From an uncultured Fodinibius sp. (GTDB taxonomy: Bacteria > Bacteroidota > Rhodothermia > Balneolales > Balneolaceae), in NCBI GenBank assembly GCA_913056455.1, contig CAJXMJ010000001.1, forward strand, positions 372,001-436,000: a stretch of DNA of 64,000 bases, in the 5' to 3' direction. Both the position numbers and the translations under genes were made by a program. Below the pieces are notes generated by a model that did no database searches, had not been told where the DNA came from, and worked only from the letters and a program-made list of their open reading frames with translations. Numbering within the stretch: position 1 is the first letter of the stretch; each line of letters opens with the position of its first letter. Shown here piece by piece: positions 16,796 through 26,112 of this stretch.

Positions 16796-18121
16796 CTAAA
16801 GCGATTTTGCTCCTTTGAATCCGATTTTCATGAGCTCCCAGTACGAAGAGTGTTCCTTAATGGATTCACTCATTAACTCGCGGGACTTTTTCGTCGGCTC
16901 GTTATCGATGGTAAAGAACTTACGTCCGAAATCGCAAATTAGATTAGGAACATCCTGATACATCGTAGGATTGTGTAGCATATGGACGGCATCCTGGAAA
17001 CTATTGATATCCTTCATTACATAACTTTCTTGAAGTGCCTGCTTGTATTCCTTGAGTGTATTACTGGTAAAATCATCGCGTTCCTTGGCTTTGACGATCG
17101 TTTCTGCTCCCAAAATCCCAGATCGCATTGCGTAATCCATTCCCTGGATAGCTTTCCCGGCATTCATCAACAAGTTGGCTGCTTCACCACACAGTAGTAC
17201 GCCATCCTTGTATACTTCTTTGGGCATTGCTCGTTTATCTCCGGACGAAACAACATGAGCCGAATATTCAACGACTTCTCCGCCTTGAATAGTGTCTTGA
17301 ATAACGGGGTGGGCTTTAAAGGTGTTCAATAAGTCATGTGGACTTTTTTCTTTCTCACGCATGTCTTTGATTCCCGCTACCAGGCCAAGCGAAATGGTAT
17401 CGCGATTCGTATAGAGAAAACCTCCGCCCTCAACGCCATCAGTAGCAAAGCCCACAAATTCATTCGACATACCACTGAGTCCATTCAGCTGAAAACGATC
17501 TTCCAGCACTTTTTGGTCGTAGCGGATGACTTCTTTGATGCCTGTAAGCATATGATCTGCAGGTACGTAATCATCCTGTAGTCCAACCTGACGCGTAAGC
17601 AGATTATTGACCCCTTCCGAGATTATGACACTATCGGCATGAAACTCCTCCTCTCCGGTGCGGATACCTACCGCCTTATCATTCTCCATCAAGATTTCAT
17701 CCACCTTGATATTAGTGGCGATAAATGATTCCATGGCATAATCGCTGTTATCGATCTCTTCCTGGACTTTTCCGGCCAGCCAGCGGTCAAATTTTGAGCG
17801 TAATACTACTACCCCTGAGTAAGGGGTTTCGTTGAAGTGGGATGATTTGAAATCGATAGAAAAGGTTGACTGATCGTCCATAAAGGTGAGACGACGATGG
17901 TTGATGAAACGCTCCCATCCGCCGTCTTCCTCCTCCCAGTAATTGGGGACGAGTTTGGCGAGATCACTGCCCCAGAGCACACCGCCGGAGACATTTTTGG
18001 ATCCCGCAAATTCACCTTTTTCGATAAGTAGAAACTTCATGTTATTGCGTGCCAGAATCATGGCTGCTGCCAGGCCGGCAATACCCGCACCTACAATAAT
18101 ACAGTCAAACTTTTCATCCAT
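16796..18121 (-). CDS. fixC: FixC-like electron-transfer-flavoprotein:quinone oxidoreductase
   Basis: Membrane-associated flavoprotein that takes electrons from EtfAB and delivers them to quinone with FixX. The 441-residue protein starts with a Rossmann FAD motif, CIIVGAGIAGLAAAMILAR, and has a second FAD motif, GVLLCGEAANLLMNAGKAIQGMDYAMRSG, near residues 315-345. It lacks the C-terminal ferredoxin domain of mitochondrial ETF:QO, which is supplied by fixX. The order etfB, etfA, fixC, fixX on minus with about 100-base spacers is that of fixABCX clusters. Confidence 0.92.
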   Translation of the reverse strand: MDEKFDCIIVGAGIAGLAAAMILARNNMKFLLIEKGEFAGSKNVSGGVLWGSDLAKLVPNYWEEEDGGWERFINHRRLTFMDDQSTFSIDFKSSHFNETPYSGVVVLRSKFDRWLAGKVQEEIDNSDYAMESFIATNIKVDEILMENDKAVGIRTGEEEFHADSVIISEGVNNLLTRQVGLQDDYVPADHMLTGIKEVIRYDQKVLEDRFQLNGLSGMSNEFVGFATDGVEGGGFLYTNRDTISLGLVAGIKDMREKEKSPHDLLNTFKAHPVIQDTIQGGEVVEYSAHVVSSGDKRAMPKEVYKDGVLLCGEAANLLMNAGKAIQGMDYAMRSGILGAETIVKAKERDDFTSNTLKEYKQALQESYVMKDINSFQDAVHMLHNPTMYQDVPNLICDFGRKFFTIDNEPTKKSRELMSESIKEHSSYWELMKIGFKGAKSL

Positions 18122-18152
18122 AGTTTAATAATTGTTGAATGTTAAATGTTTC

Positions 18153-18198
18153 AGGTTGAAGGCTCTAAACAAGCTGTTGTACATTCGACTTTCAACCT
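18153..18198. repeat. Inverted repeat AGGTTGAA/TTCAACCT in the etfA-fixC spacer
   Basis: Perfect 8-base arms at 18153-18160 and 18191-18198 with a 30-base interior. The arm sequence GGTTGAA is shared with the larger repeat at 14303-14386. Confidence 0.5.
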
Positions 18199-18206
18199 TC
18201 GAGAAA

Positions 18207-19181
18207 TTAGCTTTTTATCTTTTTCAGCTCTTCAATAAAAGGAGGTAACACTTTGTAAAGGTCGCCTACGATTCCGTAATCTGCAATATCGAAAATAGGG
18301 GCATCGGGATCTTTATTGATTGCTACAATCACCTTACTGTTGGTCATACCCGCTACGTGCTGTATAGCTCCCGAAATTCCTACAGCAATATAGAGTTGTG
18401 GCGAAACCACTTTTCCCGTTTGGCCAATTTGCAGGCTTGGATCCATAATTCCAGCTTCGGTAAGAGCGCGAGAAGCACCAAGAGCTGCATTCAAGACGGA
18501 GGCTAATTCTTCAATCAACTCTTGTCCCTCATCGTCTTTGGCACCGCGCCCTGCCGCAACAATTGTTTCAGCTTCAGTAAGATCGATTTTATCTCCGGAA
18601 GCACCAATAATTTCTCGAAGGGTAGCTTTGAGCTCATCCTCATTAAAAGAAAAGTCAATATCTACCACTTCGGCGTCGGTTGGGGATTCATTTAAGTCGT
18701 AGGACCCTGACCGGACGGAAACCAGGATATTATCACCGCTGGCTTTATTATCGGAAAGGATTTTGGCAGCCATTACCGGTCGGGTTGCTTCGATTCCGTC
18801 ATCAGTCAGTTCGAATTCAGAGACATCGGAAAGTACGGCTGCATCTTGATTAGCTGCCAGAGCACCCAGAATATCTTTAGTGCTTTCTGTTGATCCAAAA
18901 CCGAAAACAAACGGATCAGCTTCATCCATCACCTTGGAAAGAGCCTTAAGTAATGGGGTGTTTTGGTGGTTTTTAAAAATAGGGTTCTCAATCGTGTATA
19001 TTTTGGAGGCGCCGTACTTTTGGACTTCCTCAACATGATCAGAAGCGTTGGCATCGATAATAACGGCTTCGGATGTGTGTCCGTTAGCCTCCGCCAGTTG
19101 AGTCATTCGTGATAAAACTTCCAGCGAAGCTCTTTTAATTTTTCCGTCACTTACTGCAATGTGGGTTAGTAGAGTGCTCAT
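18207..19181 (-). CDS. etfA: Electron transfer flavoprotein alpha subunit (EtfA/FixB)
   Basis: FAD-carrying subunit of the heterodimeric ETF that accepts electrons from acyl-CoA dehydrogenases. The 324-residue length is typical. The C-terminal FAD-binding domain is clear: AGRGAKDDEG, then ALGASRALTEAGIMDPSLQIGQTGKVVSPQLYIAVGISGAIQH and VIVAINKDPDAPIFDIADYGIVGDLYKVLP. The N-terminal domain begins MSTLLTHIAVSDGKIKRASLE. It lies downstream of etfB and upstream of fixC. Whether this set does classic electron transfer or FixABCX-type bifurcation cannot be decided by eye. Confidence 0.95.
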   Translation of the reverse strand: MSTLLTHIAVSDGKIKRASLEVLSRMTQLAEANGHTSEAVIIDANASDHVEEVQKYGASKIYTIENPIFKNHQNTPLLKALSKVMDEADPFVFGFGSTESTKDILGALAANQDAAVLSDVSEFELTDDGIEATRPVMAAKILSDNKASGDNILVSVRSGSYDLNESPTDAEVVDIDFSFNEDELKATLREIIGASGDKIDLTEAETIVAAGRGAKDDEGQELIEELASVLNAALGASRALTEAGIMDPSLQIGQTGKVVSPQLYIAVGISGAIQHVAGMTNSKVIVAINKDPDAPIFDIADYGIVGDLYKVLPPFIEELKKIKS

Positions 19182-19224
19182 TTCGTTGAGTAATTATTTT
19201 AGAGATTATCAATTCCTGTAATTG

Positions 19225-19273
19225 AACTATCAGCACTCGGTTTTCAGTATTATGATGTATTGAGCTGATAGTT
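19225..19273. repeat. Inverted repeat AACTATCAGC/GCTGATAGTT in the etfB-etfA spacer
   Basis: Perfect 10-base arms at 19225-19234 and 19264-19273 around 29 bases. It lies in the 105-base spacer of a same-strand operon, so it may affect mRNA stability or reduce readthrough rather than end transcription. Confidence 0.6.
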
Positions 19274-19286
19274 AAAGTCTGAAGGC

Positions 19287-20057
19287 TTAAATCACATTTT
19301 CTTCTTCGTCAAGGATGTTTGCGACCTTTTGTGCCAGCTCTTCTGGTTCCCCCTCAAACTTTTGTCCTGGTTCTCGTTCTGGCTTTTCCATGTAACCGGT
19401 TACTTTTGTTTTCGCAGAAAGGACCGACTCATCAAGATTCATATCCGAAAGGGCGATACTTTCCATGGGCTTACGCTTAGACTGCATAATACCTTTCAGG
19501 CTGGGGATACGGGGTTCATTCATGTCATTCGAGCAGGTTACCAAGCAGGGTTGGGGAAGTCCGATGATCTCTTGTCCGGAATCGCCCTGACGTTTTACAA
19601 CAAGTTCATTGTCTTCTAAAGAAAGTCCAACGGCATTGGTGGCATAGGGAAGATCGAGATGTTGAGCCAGCATGCTGCCTGCCAAGCCTGCATCAGTATC
19701 TTGAGACTGTTTTCCACAGGAGATTACATCATATTCCTTATCCTCAAAAAACGTTGCCAAAATATTTGCATACACCGCTGAATCATATTCAACGTCATCA
19801 TCGGTGGTAATATGTATGGCTTTGTCAGCTCCCATGGCAAGAGCTTTACGGATGGTTTCTTTGGCTTTGTCCGGACCAACCAGAACAACTTCCACTTCAC
19901 CGCCGTGTTCTTCGGTTAGGACAAGCGCCTCTTCAACGGCCGAAGCGTCATAGGCATTAAGTACCATGCGGTCGGTATTTTGAATCAGGTTGCCGTCTTT
20001 AATTTGGATGGGAGCATCTACATCGGGAACTTGTTTAATACAGACGTAAAATTTCAT
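19287..20057 (-). CDS. etfB: Electron transfer flavoprotein beta subunit (EtfB/FixA)
   Basis: Nucleotide-binding subunit of the ETF dimer, 256 residues. Family segments: MKFYVCIKQVPDVDAPIQIK at the N-terminus, MVLNAYDASAVEEALVL, VVLVGPDKAKETIRKALAMGADKAIHI and the nucleotide loop region CGKQSQDTDAGLAG. It is the first gene of the etfB-etfA-fixC-fixX run. The Cys-rich LVTCSNDMNEPRIPSLKGIM segment is the usual recognition-loop region that contacts dehydrogenases. Confidence 0.95.
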   Translation of the reverse strand: MKFYVCIKQVPDVDAPIQIKDGNLIQNTDRMVLNAYDASAVEEALVLTEEHGGEVEVVLVGPDKAKETIRKALAMGADKAIHITTDDDVEYDSAVYANILATFFEDKEYDVISCGKQSQDTDAGLAGSMLAQHLDLPYATNAVGLSLEDNELVVKRQGDSGQEIIGLPQPCLVTCSNDMNEPRIPSLKGIMQSKRKPMESIALSDMNLDESVLSAKTKVTGYMEKPEREPGQKFEGEPEELAQKVANILDEEENVI

Positions 20058-20214
20058 ACGATGAAATATTTTCGGTTAGAATGGAAAAAGATTTTAACTC
20101 GTCAGGCGGAGAATATACAAAACCTGAGATTAAATATTCAGCAGGTAGTTAACTAACATTGAACCATCTGTAAAAAAGTGTTTGGAGTCTTAAATAGCAA
20201 CGGTAAAGTTACAG

Positions 20215-21126
20215 CTACTGCAGTTTTTTATATTCACTCAAGTGACCTGGATCAATATTGGAAAGTAGGTTGTAGGCTTCCAGCCGTACTTGGGGTTCGG
20301 CATCTTTAAAGATAGAGGTTATTTCACGATATTTGGCATTAAAGAAGGTATCAAAGAGTAGATCAAAAGAAGTTTGCCGTTGTGCCTGCTGAATTTTTTT
20401 TAATGCTGATAAAATTTGATTGCGGGCCTGCTTGGGGTTATTCAAAAACTGATCAATTCCTTTTCGGTGATATTGGTAAAGGGCAACCCGAAATGGTTCG
20501 TAGTTTGTTTGTAGAAGGTTTGAAAGCAGCTGTGCTCTATTGCGTTGATTGCTTCCTCTGGACCATCCTATAGCTGAAGTGGTTTGTGCAAGGGATACAA
20601 TATTTTGTGCTTGCTGATAATATTGGGTTCCGCCCAGTTTTTCGAAGGTGTCAAAATCATACCCCAAAGCGGTATAAGCATAAAAGTCGAGCAAGCTGGT
20701 TAACGGATCGAACTGCAGTTCGTCATGCAGGAAGGTACGGTTGGGAGTGTACTCAAAATTCCACTCTTCATCGTTGAATAAAAAAACGACTGTACTGCGG
20801 GTGGTATTATAAATTGGTCGTTGGGAGCGGACAATTACTTGAGCTTTAAAATTGTAATCTTCAACAGATAATAAGTTTATCTGCAGGGACATTTTTATAC
20901 GTTCATTTTCATTAAAATTTGCGTTGGTCCACTCGAATTTGTTAATGTACTCTTCAATTTGTTGTGGGAGATTGTCAAGATAGTTAAGAGAGGTACTGCT
21001 AATTCTGCTCCGGTCAACTGTTACATCCGCTTCAATTTCTTGTGCGGAAATACTTTGAGAGATGCCGATGAAGGCGATCAAAAGGAGGAATACCGTTTTA
21101 TTCTTTTTTAAAGAAGAAAAATTCAT
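20215..21126 (-). CDS. porD: DUF4835 / PorD-family protein
   Basis: 303-residue exported protein of the DUF4835 family, which is annotated as PorD and linked to the Bacteroidota type IX secretion system. It has a signal peptide (hydrophobic TVFLLLIAFIGISQSISAQ) followed by EIEADVTVDRSRISSTSLNYLDNL, a typical family start, and the conserved middle FDPLTSLLDFYAYTALGYDFDTFEKLGG. The gene is divergent from the PorV-like gene across only 46 bases. No other type IX component besides that PorV-like protein was recognised here, so the link to secretion comes from the family. Confidence 0.85.
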   Translation of the reverse strand: MNFSSLKKNKTVFLLLIAFIGISQSISAQEIEADVTVDRSRISSTSLNYLDNLPQQIEEYINKFEWTNANFNENERIKMSLQINLLSVEDYNFKAQVIVRSQRPIYNTTRSTVVFLFNDEEWNFEYTPNRTFLHDELQFDPLTSLLDFYAYTALGYDFDTFEKLGGTQYYQQAQNIVSLAQTTSAIGWSRGSNQRNRAQLLSNLLQTNYEPFRVALYQYHRKGIDQFLNNPKQARNQILSALKKIQQAQRQTSFDLLFDTFFNAKYREITSIFKDAEPQVRLEAYNLLSNIDPGHLSEYKKLQ

Positions 21127-21172
21127 TTCGAATCCATAGTTTAGGCCAGATTACATACACTAATAACCCTTT

Positions 21173-22018
21173 ATGATACGAAAGCTATTACATATACACA
21201 GATTTAGACTTACATTATTACATATAGTTATAATTCTTTTATCAGGGATTGGCTTATCAGTACAAGCACAAGCTGTTATCGGCGCAAGAGAGTTGGCTGT
21301 GGGACAAGCAATAACGGCTCTGGAAGATACAGATTGGGGAATGTTTGGAAATCCCGCGCTGATGTCGGAGGATGAACGTTCAGTATCGTTTTTTGGCGTT
21401 CGCTATTTTGGTCTTGCCGAATTAACGGATATGGCCTTTTCAGGGACATATCCTACGAAGTTTGGAGTCTTGGGTGCGGGGGCACACCGTTATGGAGATG
21501 ACCTTTTTAATGAAAGCAGGATACGGCTTGGATATAAGCATTCGTTTGCCGGATTTCATTTTGGGACTATCATCAATTATAGCCACGTTGCAATGGGTGG
21601 TGGCTATGGATCGGCGGGTGCGCTTGGCGTTGATGTCGGAATGGCAGCTCTTATTGTATCAGATTTATGAATAGGGGCCAAGGCTACGAATATTAATCAA
21701 CCCGAGTATGGATCACTCAATAATGAAAAACTGCCCCGGGAACTAAGTATCGGGTTATCATATCGGTTGTCTGATATTGCCTTATTTACCAGTGATGTAG
21801 TCAAAGATGTACAGTTTCCTATTTCATACCGTGGAGGTGTTGAGGTATCCGTAATCGAAAACTTCGTGGCACGTGCGGGTATTACGGTTGAGCCAATAAC
21901 ATTTTCGGGAGGATTTGGTTACAGCGGAGATTTTTGGGCTGTGAATGTAGCTGTTCAACGCCATGAAAACAGGGTGTTAGGATATAGTCCCGCCATTGAT
22001 TTTAAAGTTATCTGGTAA
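21173..22018 (+). pseudogene. PorV/PorQ-like outer-membrane barrel gene interrupted by an in-frame TGA
   Basis: One continuous frame of 282 codons is split by a TGA at 21668-21670, codon 166. The ORF track shows two pieces (21173-21670 and 21767-22018), but both are in the same frame, and translation resumes at once after the stop as IGAKATNINQPEYGS without loss of sense. The product has a signal peptide (ending SVQAQA), then GARELAVGQAITALEDTDWGMFGNPAL, a motif of PorV/PorQ/UPF0164-type barrels, and Gly- and aromatic-rich strands to VIW. One substitution (TGG or CGA to TGA) would explain it. The stop overlaps the next start as TAATG. Alternatives are a base-call error or readthrough. Confidence 0.85.
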
Positions 22019-24076
22019 TGCGAAGCGTTATACTTTTTTTATTGGTACTTCTTTTTGTAATGCCGATTGCTCTGTTGGCACAACAACAGGATACTACTCG
22101 TTCTGAAGTACAGGATGATATCGAAGATGCCATCGAAAACTTTGATTCCGGAGATACAGATTTTGACAGCGAACAGATGACCCAGTTTCTGCAAGAGCTG
22201 GCTGAAAATCCCATCAATATTAACAATGCCGGTATAAATAAATTACTCCAGATACCGGGATTAAATCTTAAGCTTGCCCGAAATATCGTCGAATACCGAT
22301 TCGGAGTAAAACCGTTCGAAACGATTGAGGAGTTAGATGAAGTATCAGGAATTGGGCGCGTTACGCTGGAGCAAGTGCGACCATATGTAACCGTAGGGAG
22401 TGGACTTGAGTTGGGAAAGGCTCTCTATACAAATCCGCGTTATTGGACCTCTGATGGTGAGTTTCAGATGTTTTCACGCTTCCAGCGTGATCAGCAAGAA
22501 GGAGCGGGATATCAGAAACCGCCGCAGGAAGGGGGATATATTGGTAGTCCGGTCAAGTATTATCAGCGCATGGGATACCAGAGTGATCACCTTTCTATAA
22601 ATTTGACACAGGAAAAAGATCCCGGAGAAGAACTCGTAGGACCTTTTCAATTTGATCATCGTACCTGGCATGTAGCACTTGAAAATAATGGCAACTTACA
22701 GATATTGGTGGGAGGAGATTATAGTTTGGCCTTTGGGCAGGGATTGGTGCTCTGGAGTGGGGCTGCTTTTGGTAAGGGTAGCAATGTGGTAGGGGCAGTG
22801 AGCCGTAATGGCCGAGGGATTAAACCGTATACCTCCGCGCAGGAAACGAACTACTATCGCGGTGGTGCTGTGACATATGGTGGTAAACTTCAGTTTACAG
22901 GCTTCTATTCAAATAGAAAGCGCAGTGCGAGTGAAATAAGTCCCGATACTACTCGCTTTCCGGGATCGGATGGATATCATCGCACAGAAAATGAATTTCT
23001 TCAGAAGGATAATTTACAGCAGACATTATATGGTGGTCATGTCGAATTGGAGTTGCCCTTTGGTATTATTGGGGCTACTGGCTACCAAACGATCTTTGAT
23101 CGCTATATTGCAGCGAGTAATCAAACGTATGCTCAGTATGATTTTGAAGGTACATCAAATTATGCATATGGATTAGATTATACCTTTTTGGCGGGGCCTG
23201 CTATTGTATTTGGCGAAATAGCACAAAGTAAAAATGGCGGCTATGGTTTGATTACCGGTGTTGAAAGTATTCTCGGAGGAGATACAGATATAACATTGGC
23301 ATATCGGAAGTATCAGAAAGAATTCCAGTCTATTTTAGGGAATGGCTTTGGAGAGGTATCAGGTCAGCCAAAAAAATGAAGAAGGTATCTACTTAGGGCT
23401 TCGTCATATTATAGGCCAAAGGGTAACGCTTAGTGCGTATATCGATCAGTTTCGATTTCCCAGTGCTCGTTTTGGTACCAATCAGCCTACGCAGGGATTT
23501 GATTGGTTGGCAAAGGCAGAGATAGATTTAACAAGTGATCTTAATTTTTATATTCAGCTTCGCAGCGAGATTGAGGATGATGAGTATGAGGTGCTGGATT
23601 CTTTCGGTCGAAGTCAGCGTAGGTTAGGTAGTGCCCAACGCAGCAGTTTTAGGGCCAATTTTGAATATTGGGTAAATAGGAATGTGCGCTTGCGCACAAG
23701 AGGAGAGCTGGTGCGAAGCCGTCAGGCTGGAGAAGATACGGAGTTTGGGTATTTATTATACCAAGATTTACGATTGAGAATTAATGATGAAGTCAGTTTG
23801 GATACAAGACTTTCCATGTTTGATACCGAAAGTTTTGCCACGCGGGTATATCAGTTCGAAAATGACCTGTTATATGTGTTTTCCAGCCAATCGTTTTTCG
23901 ATCAAGGTCAGCGAATGTATGTATTGTTAAATTACGAGCCATTCGATTTTTTGGAGCTTTGGGCTAAATTTGGTATTACCATCTATGAAGATACACAGGT
24001 CATTGGCAGTGGTCTGAATCAGATTGAAGGAGATCAGCGCAGCGAAATTGGTATACAGGCTCGAATACGATTTTAG
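22018..24076 (+). pseudogene. ComEA-like helix-hairpin-helix plus outer-membrane beta-barrel gene, frameshifted at an A7 run
   Basis: Two overlapping ORFs (22018-23379 and 23342-24076) form one gene of about 685 codons. Frame one ends at the TGA just after seven A residues at 23370-23376. Removing one A joins it to QKNEEGIYLGLRHIIGQRV in the next frame, continuing to a typical barrel end, EIGIQARIRF. The protein has a signal peptide (ending LLAQ), a tandem HhH domain (ININNAGINKLLQIPGLNLKLARNIVEYR and FETIEELDEVSGIGRVTLEQ, about residues 63-122) like ComEA, and a long beta-strand-rich C-terminus. It is translationally coupled to the broken barrel gene upstream. A DNA-uptake role is inference. 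Confidence 0.85.
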
Positions 24077-24162
24077 AGCAATACTAAAATCCTAATAGCA
24101 ACTCTTCCAAGTTCTTCTATCTTATATAGGATCGGCTATTTCATAAATTTACAACAGCGTTC

Positions 24163-25974
24163 ATGAGTATTGATATTATCATCATATTAGTGGTACTGGT
24201 GCTCACTTTTGTGGCTTTGGCCTTTGATTTGTGGAGTCCGGATGCTGTTTTATTGACGGGGTTAGCCATAATTACGGTCAGCGGCGTTATAAGCTTGGAA
24301 GATGCTTTCCTGGGGTTTGGCAATACTACGCTACTGGCGTTGGGAAGCTTGTATGTAATAGGGGCAGCGCTGCGTGAGAGTGGGGCATTAGATAGGGCCA
24401 GTAACTTTATTTTAGGTGAGGAAACAAGAAGTGTTCAGCGAATTCTGTTGCGGTTATGTCCCAGCGTATCGGTTTATTCTGCTTTTCTAAATAACACTCC
24501 TATTGTAGCTATGGGGATACCGGCGATACGGAGCTGGGCCAAGAAACACCATATCCCTGTATCTAAGCTGCTGATGCCTCTTTCGTATGCGGCAATTTTA
24601 GGGGGGCTCTGTACATTAATTGGGACCAGTACAAACCTGATTACCCATGGGTTATTAGAGAGTCACGGGTTCAGAGGATTTTCATTTTTTGAATTAGCAT
24701 GGGTTGGCGTTCCCTGTGCTTTAGTGGGATTAGTGTATTTGGTAGTTGTTTCACCAAAACTTACTCCCGCCCGTCGTGATATCCGCTACCAAGAAGAACA
24801 AAACAGAAAGCTGTTGGTAGAGCTAGAGATTACAGAAGGCTCGGATGTGGTGGGAGAAACAGTTTCAGAAGTGGGACTAGCTACGATTTCAGGATTTTAC
24901 CTTTCCCGAATTAATAGGAATGAACAAGAGATTGCCCCTGTACCTGATGATGAAAGACTGCGTGCCGGGGACCATCTTTTTTATGCGGCGCAAGGAGGCA
25001 TTGCGGCGAAAACACCCGAGCTCGAAGGATATCCGGGGCTTAAATTGGCTTATCAACCCCCTCGAACTATCAGAAGAAATGAAAAAGATCGAGAGCTGCA
25101 CCAAGTAGTAGTAAAAGAGGGTTCGCGCTTAGTAGGATCAACCGTTGGGGAAGCCCAATTGTTGGAACGTTTTGGAGCTGCAGTTACAGGCGTTCGTCGC
25201 AGGGGACAGCGAATTGATCAGCCGTTGGGTAAATTTGTATTACACCCGGGCGATGTTCTGTTGTTGGATACAGGACGGGGGTTCCGAGGGGCACATGAAG
25301 ACACCGAAGATTTCTTCTTAACCAGTGAGGCGGGGGGAGAAGCGCCCGGAGATCCAAAAGAAATAATTGAGGAGCGACCGGGCGGTAAAGATTTATATAT
25401 TTCGGTAGCAGTATTATTCGGCGTTATCGGTTTGGTTGCGGGAGGCGTGCTTCATATCGCACTGGCCGGTATTTTAGGTGTAGCCGTACTTTTAACTTTT
25501 AATGTTATTGAAGCGGGTGAGGCTCGCAAGTCGGTAGACTGGACGGTTTTAATTGTCATTGGGGCGGCGTTAGGATTGGGGAAGGCGATGGAAGTGAGTG
25601 GAGCAGCAGTTATTATTGGTGAAGGCATGGTTGAACTGACAAGTGCCTATGGACCCCGGGCAACTTTGGCTGGAGTAGTTATTATTACAGTCGTTTTAAC
25701 AGAGTTTATTACAAACAACGGTGCGGTAGCACTGATGTTTCCTATTGTGTTATCTGTAGCAGAAACACAGGGCATCGAGGTGCGCGGACTCGTAATCGGG
25801 ATAACCTTGGCAGCTTCTATGTCATTAATTACTCCTATTGGATATCAAACGAATCTGATGGTATATGGGCCCGGTAATTATAAATTTACCGATTTTTTTA
25901 AAGTAGGATTCCTGCTACAAATTACGTTATGGTCTGTTTTAATTATCTTGATACCGTATGTTTGGCCGATGTGA
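24163..25974 (+). CDS. SLC13-type anion permease with RCK_C domains (sulfate transporter candidate)
   Basis: Integral membrane transporter, 603 residues, of the divalent-anion:sodium symporter type. Two membrane halves flank a soluble insert. The first half carries LNNTPIVAMGIPAIRSW and SYAAILGGLCTLIGTSTNLITHGLL (substrate loop SNT-like GTSTN); the second has TEFITNNGAVALMFP and TPIGYQTNLMVYGPG. The insert (about residues 210-395) contains two TrkA_C/RCK_C-like domains (EGSDVVGETVSEVGL and EGSRLVGSTVGEAQL), typical of sulfate-assimilation-linked members. It heads a plus-strand series ending in cysDN, which makes sulfate the likely substrate. Confidence 0.88.
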   Translation: MSIDIIIILVVLVLTFVALAFDLWSPDAVLLTGLAIITVSGVISLEDAFLGFGNTTLLALGSLYVIGAALRESGALDRASNFILGEETRSVQRILLRLCPSVSVYSAFLNNTPIVAMGIPAIRSWAKKHHIPVSKLLMPLSYAAILGGLCTLIGTSTNLITHGLLESHGFRGFSFFELAWVGVPCALVGLVYLVVVSPKLTPARRDIRYQEEQNRKLLVELEITEGSDVVGETVSEVGLATISGFYLSRINRNEQEIAPVPDDERLRAGDHLFYAAQGGIAAKTPELEGYPGLKLAYQPPRTIRRNEKDRELHQVVVKEGSRLVGSTVGEAQLLERFGAAVTGVRRRGQRIDQPLGKFVLHPGDVLLLDTGRGFRGAHEDTEDFFLTSEAGGEAPGDPKEIIEERPGGKDLYISVAVLFGVIGLVAGGVLHIALAGILGVAVLLTFNVIEAGEARKSVDWTVLIVIGAALGLGKAMEVSGAAVIIGEGMVELTSAYGPRATLAGVVIITVVLTEFITNNGAVALMFPIVLSVAETQGIEVRGLVIGITLAASMSLITPIGYQTNLMVYGPGNYKFTDFFKVGFLLQITLWSVLIILIPYVWPM

Positions 25975-26112
25975 TAACCCACCTCTCACCAACAACCTTT
26001 TCTCTTAGTTGCTAGTGCTAGGTGTTGTTGTGTGATTTTGTTGATTTGAAAACGTAAGATAATTCGTTTTCTTTGCCTCTCGAATAGATATAGTAATAAG
26101 AATATCGCTTTT

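Noticed and set aside
21668-21670. Selenocysteine or alternative genetic code as explanation of the internal TGA
   Set aside because: TGA ends several intact genes here, no SECIS-like hairpin was noticed just downstream, and the family has no catalytic Cys/Sec at that place.
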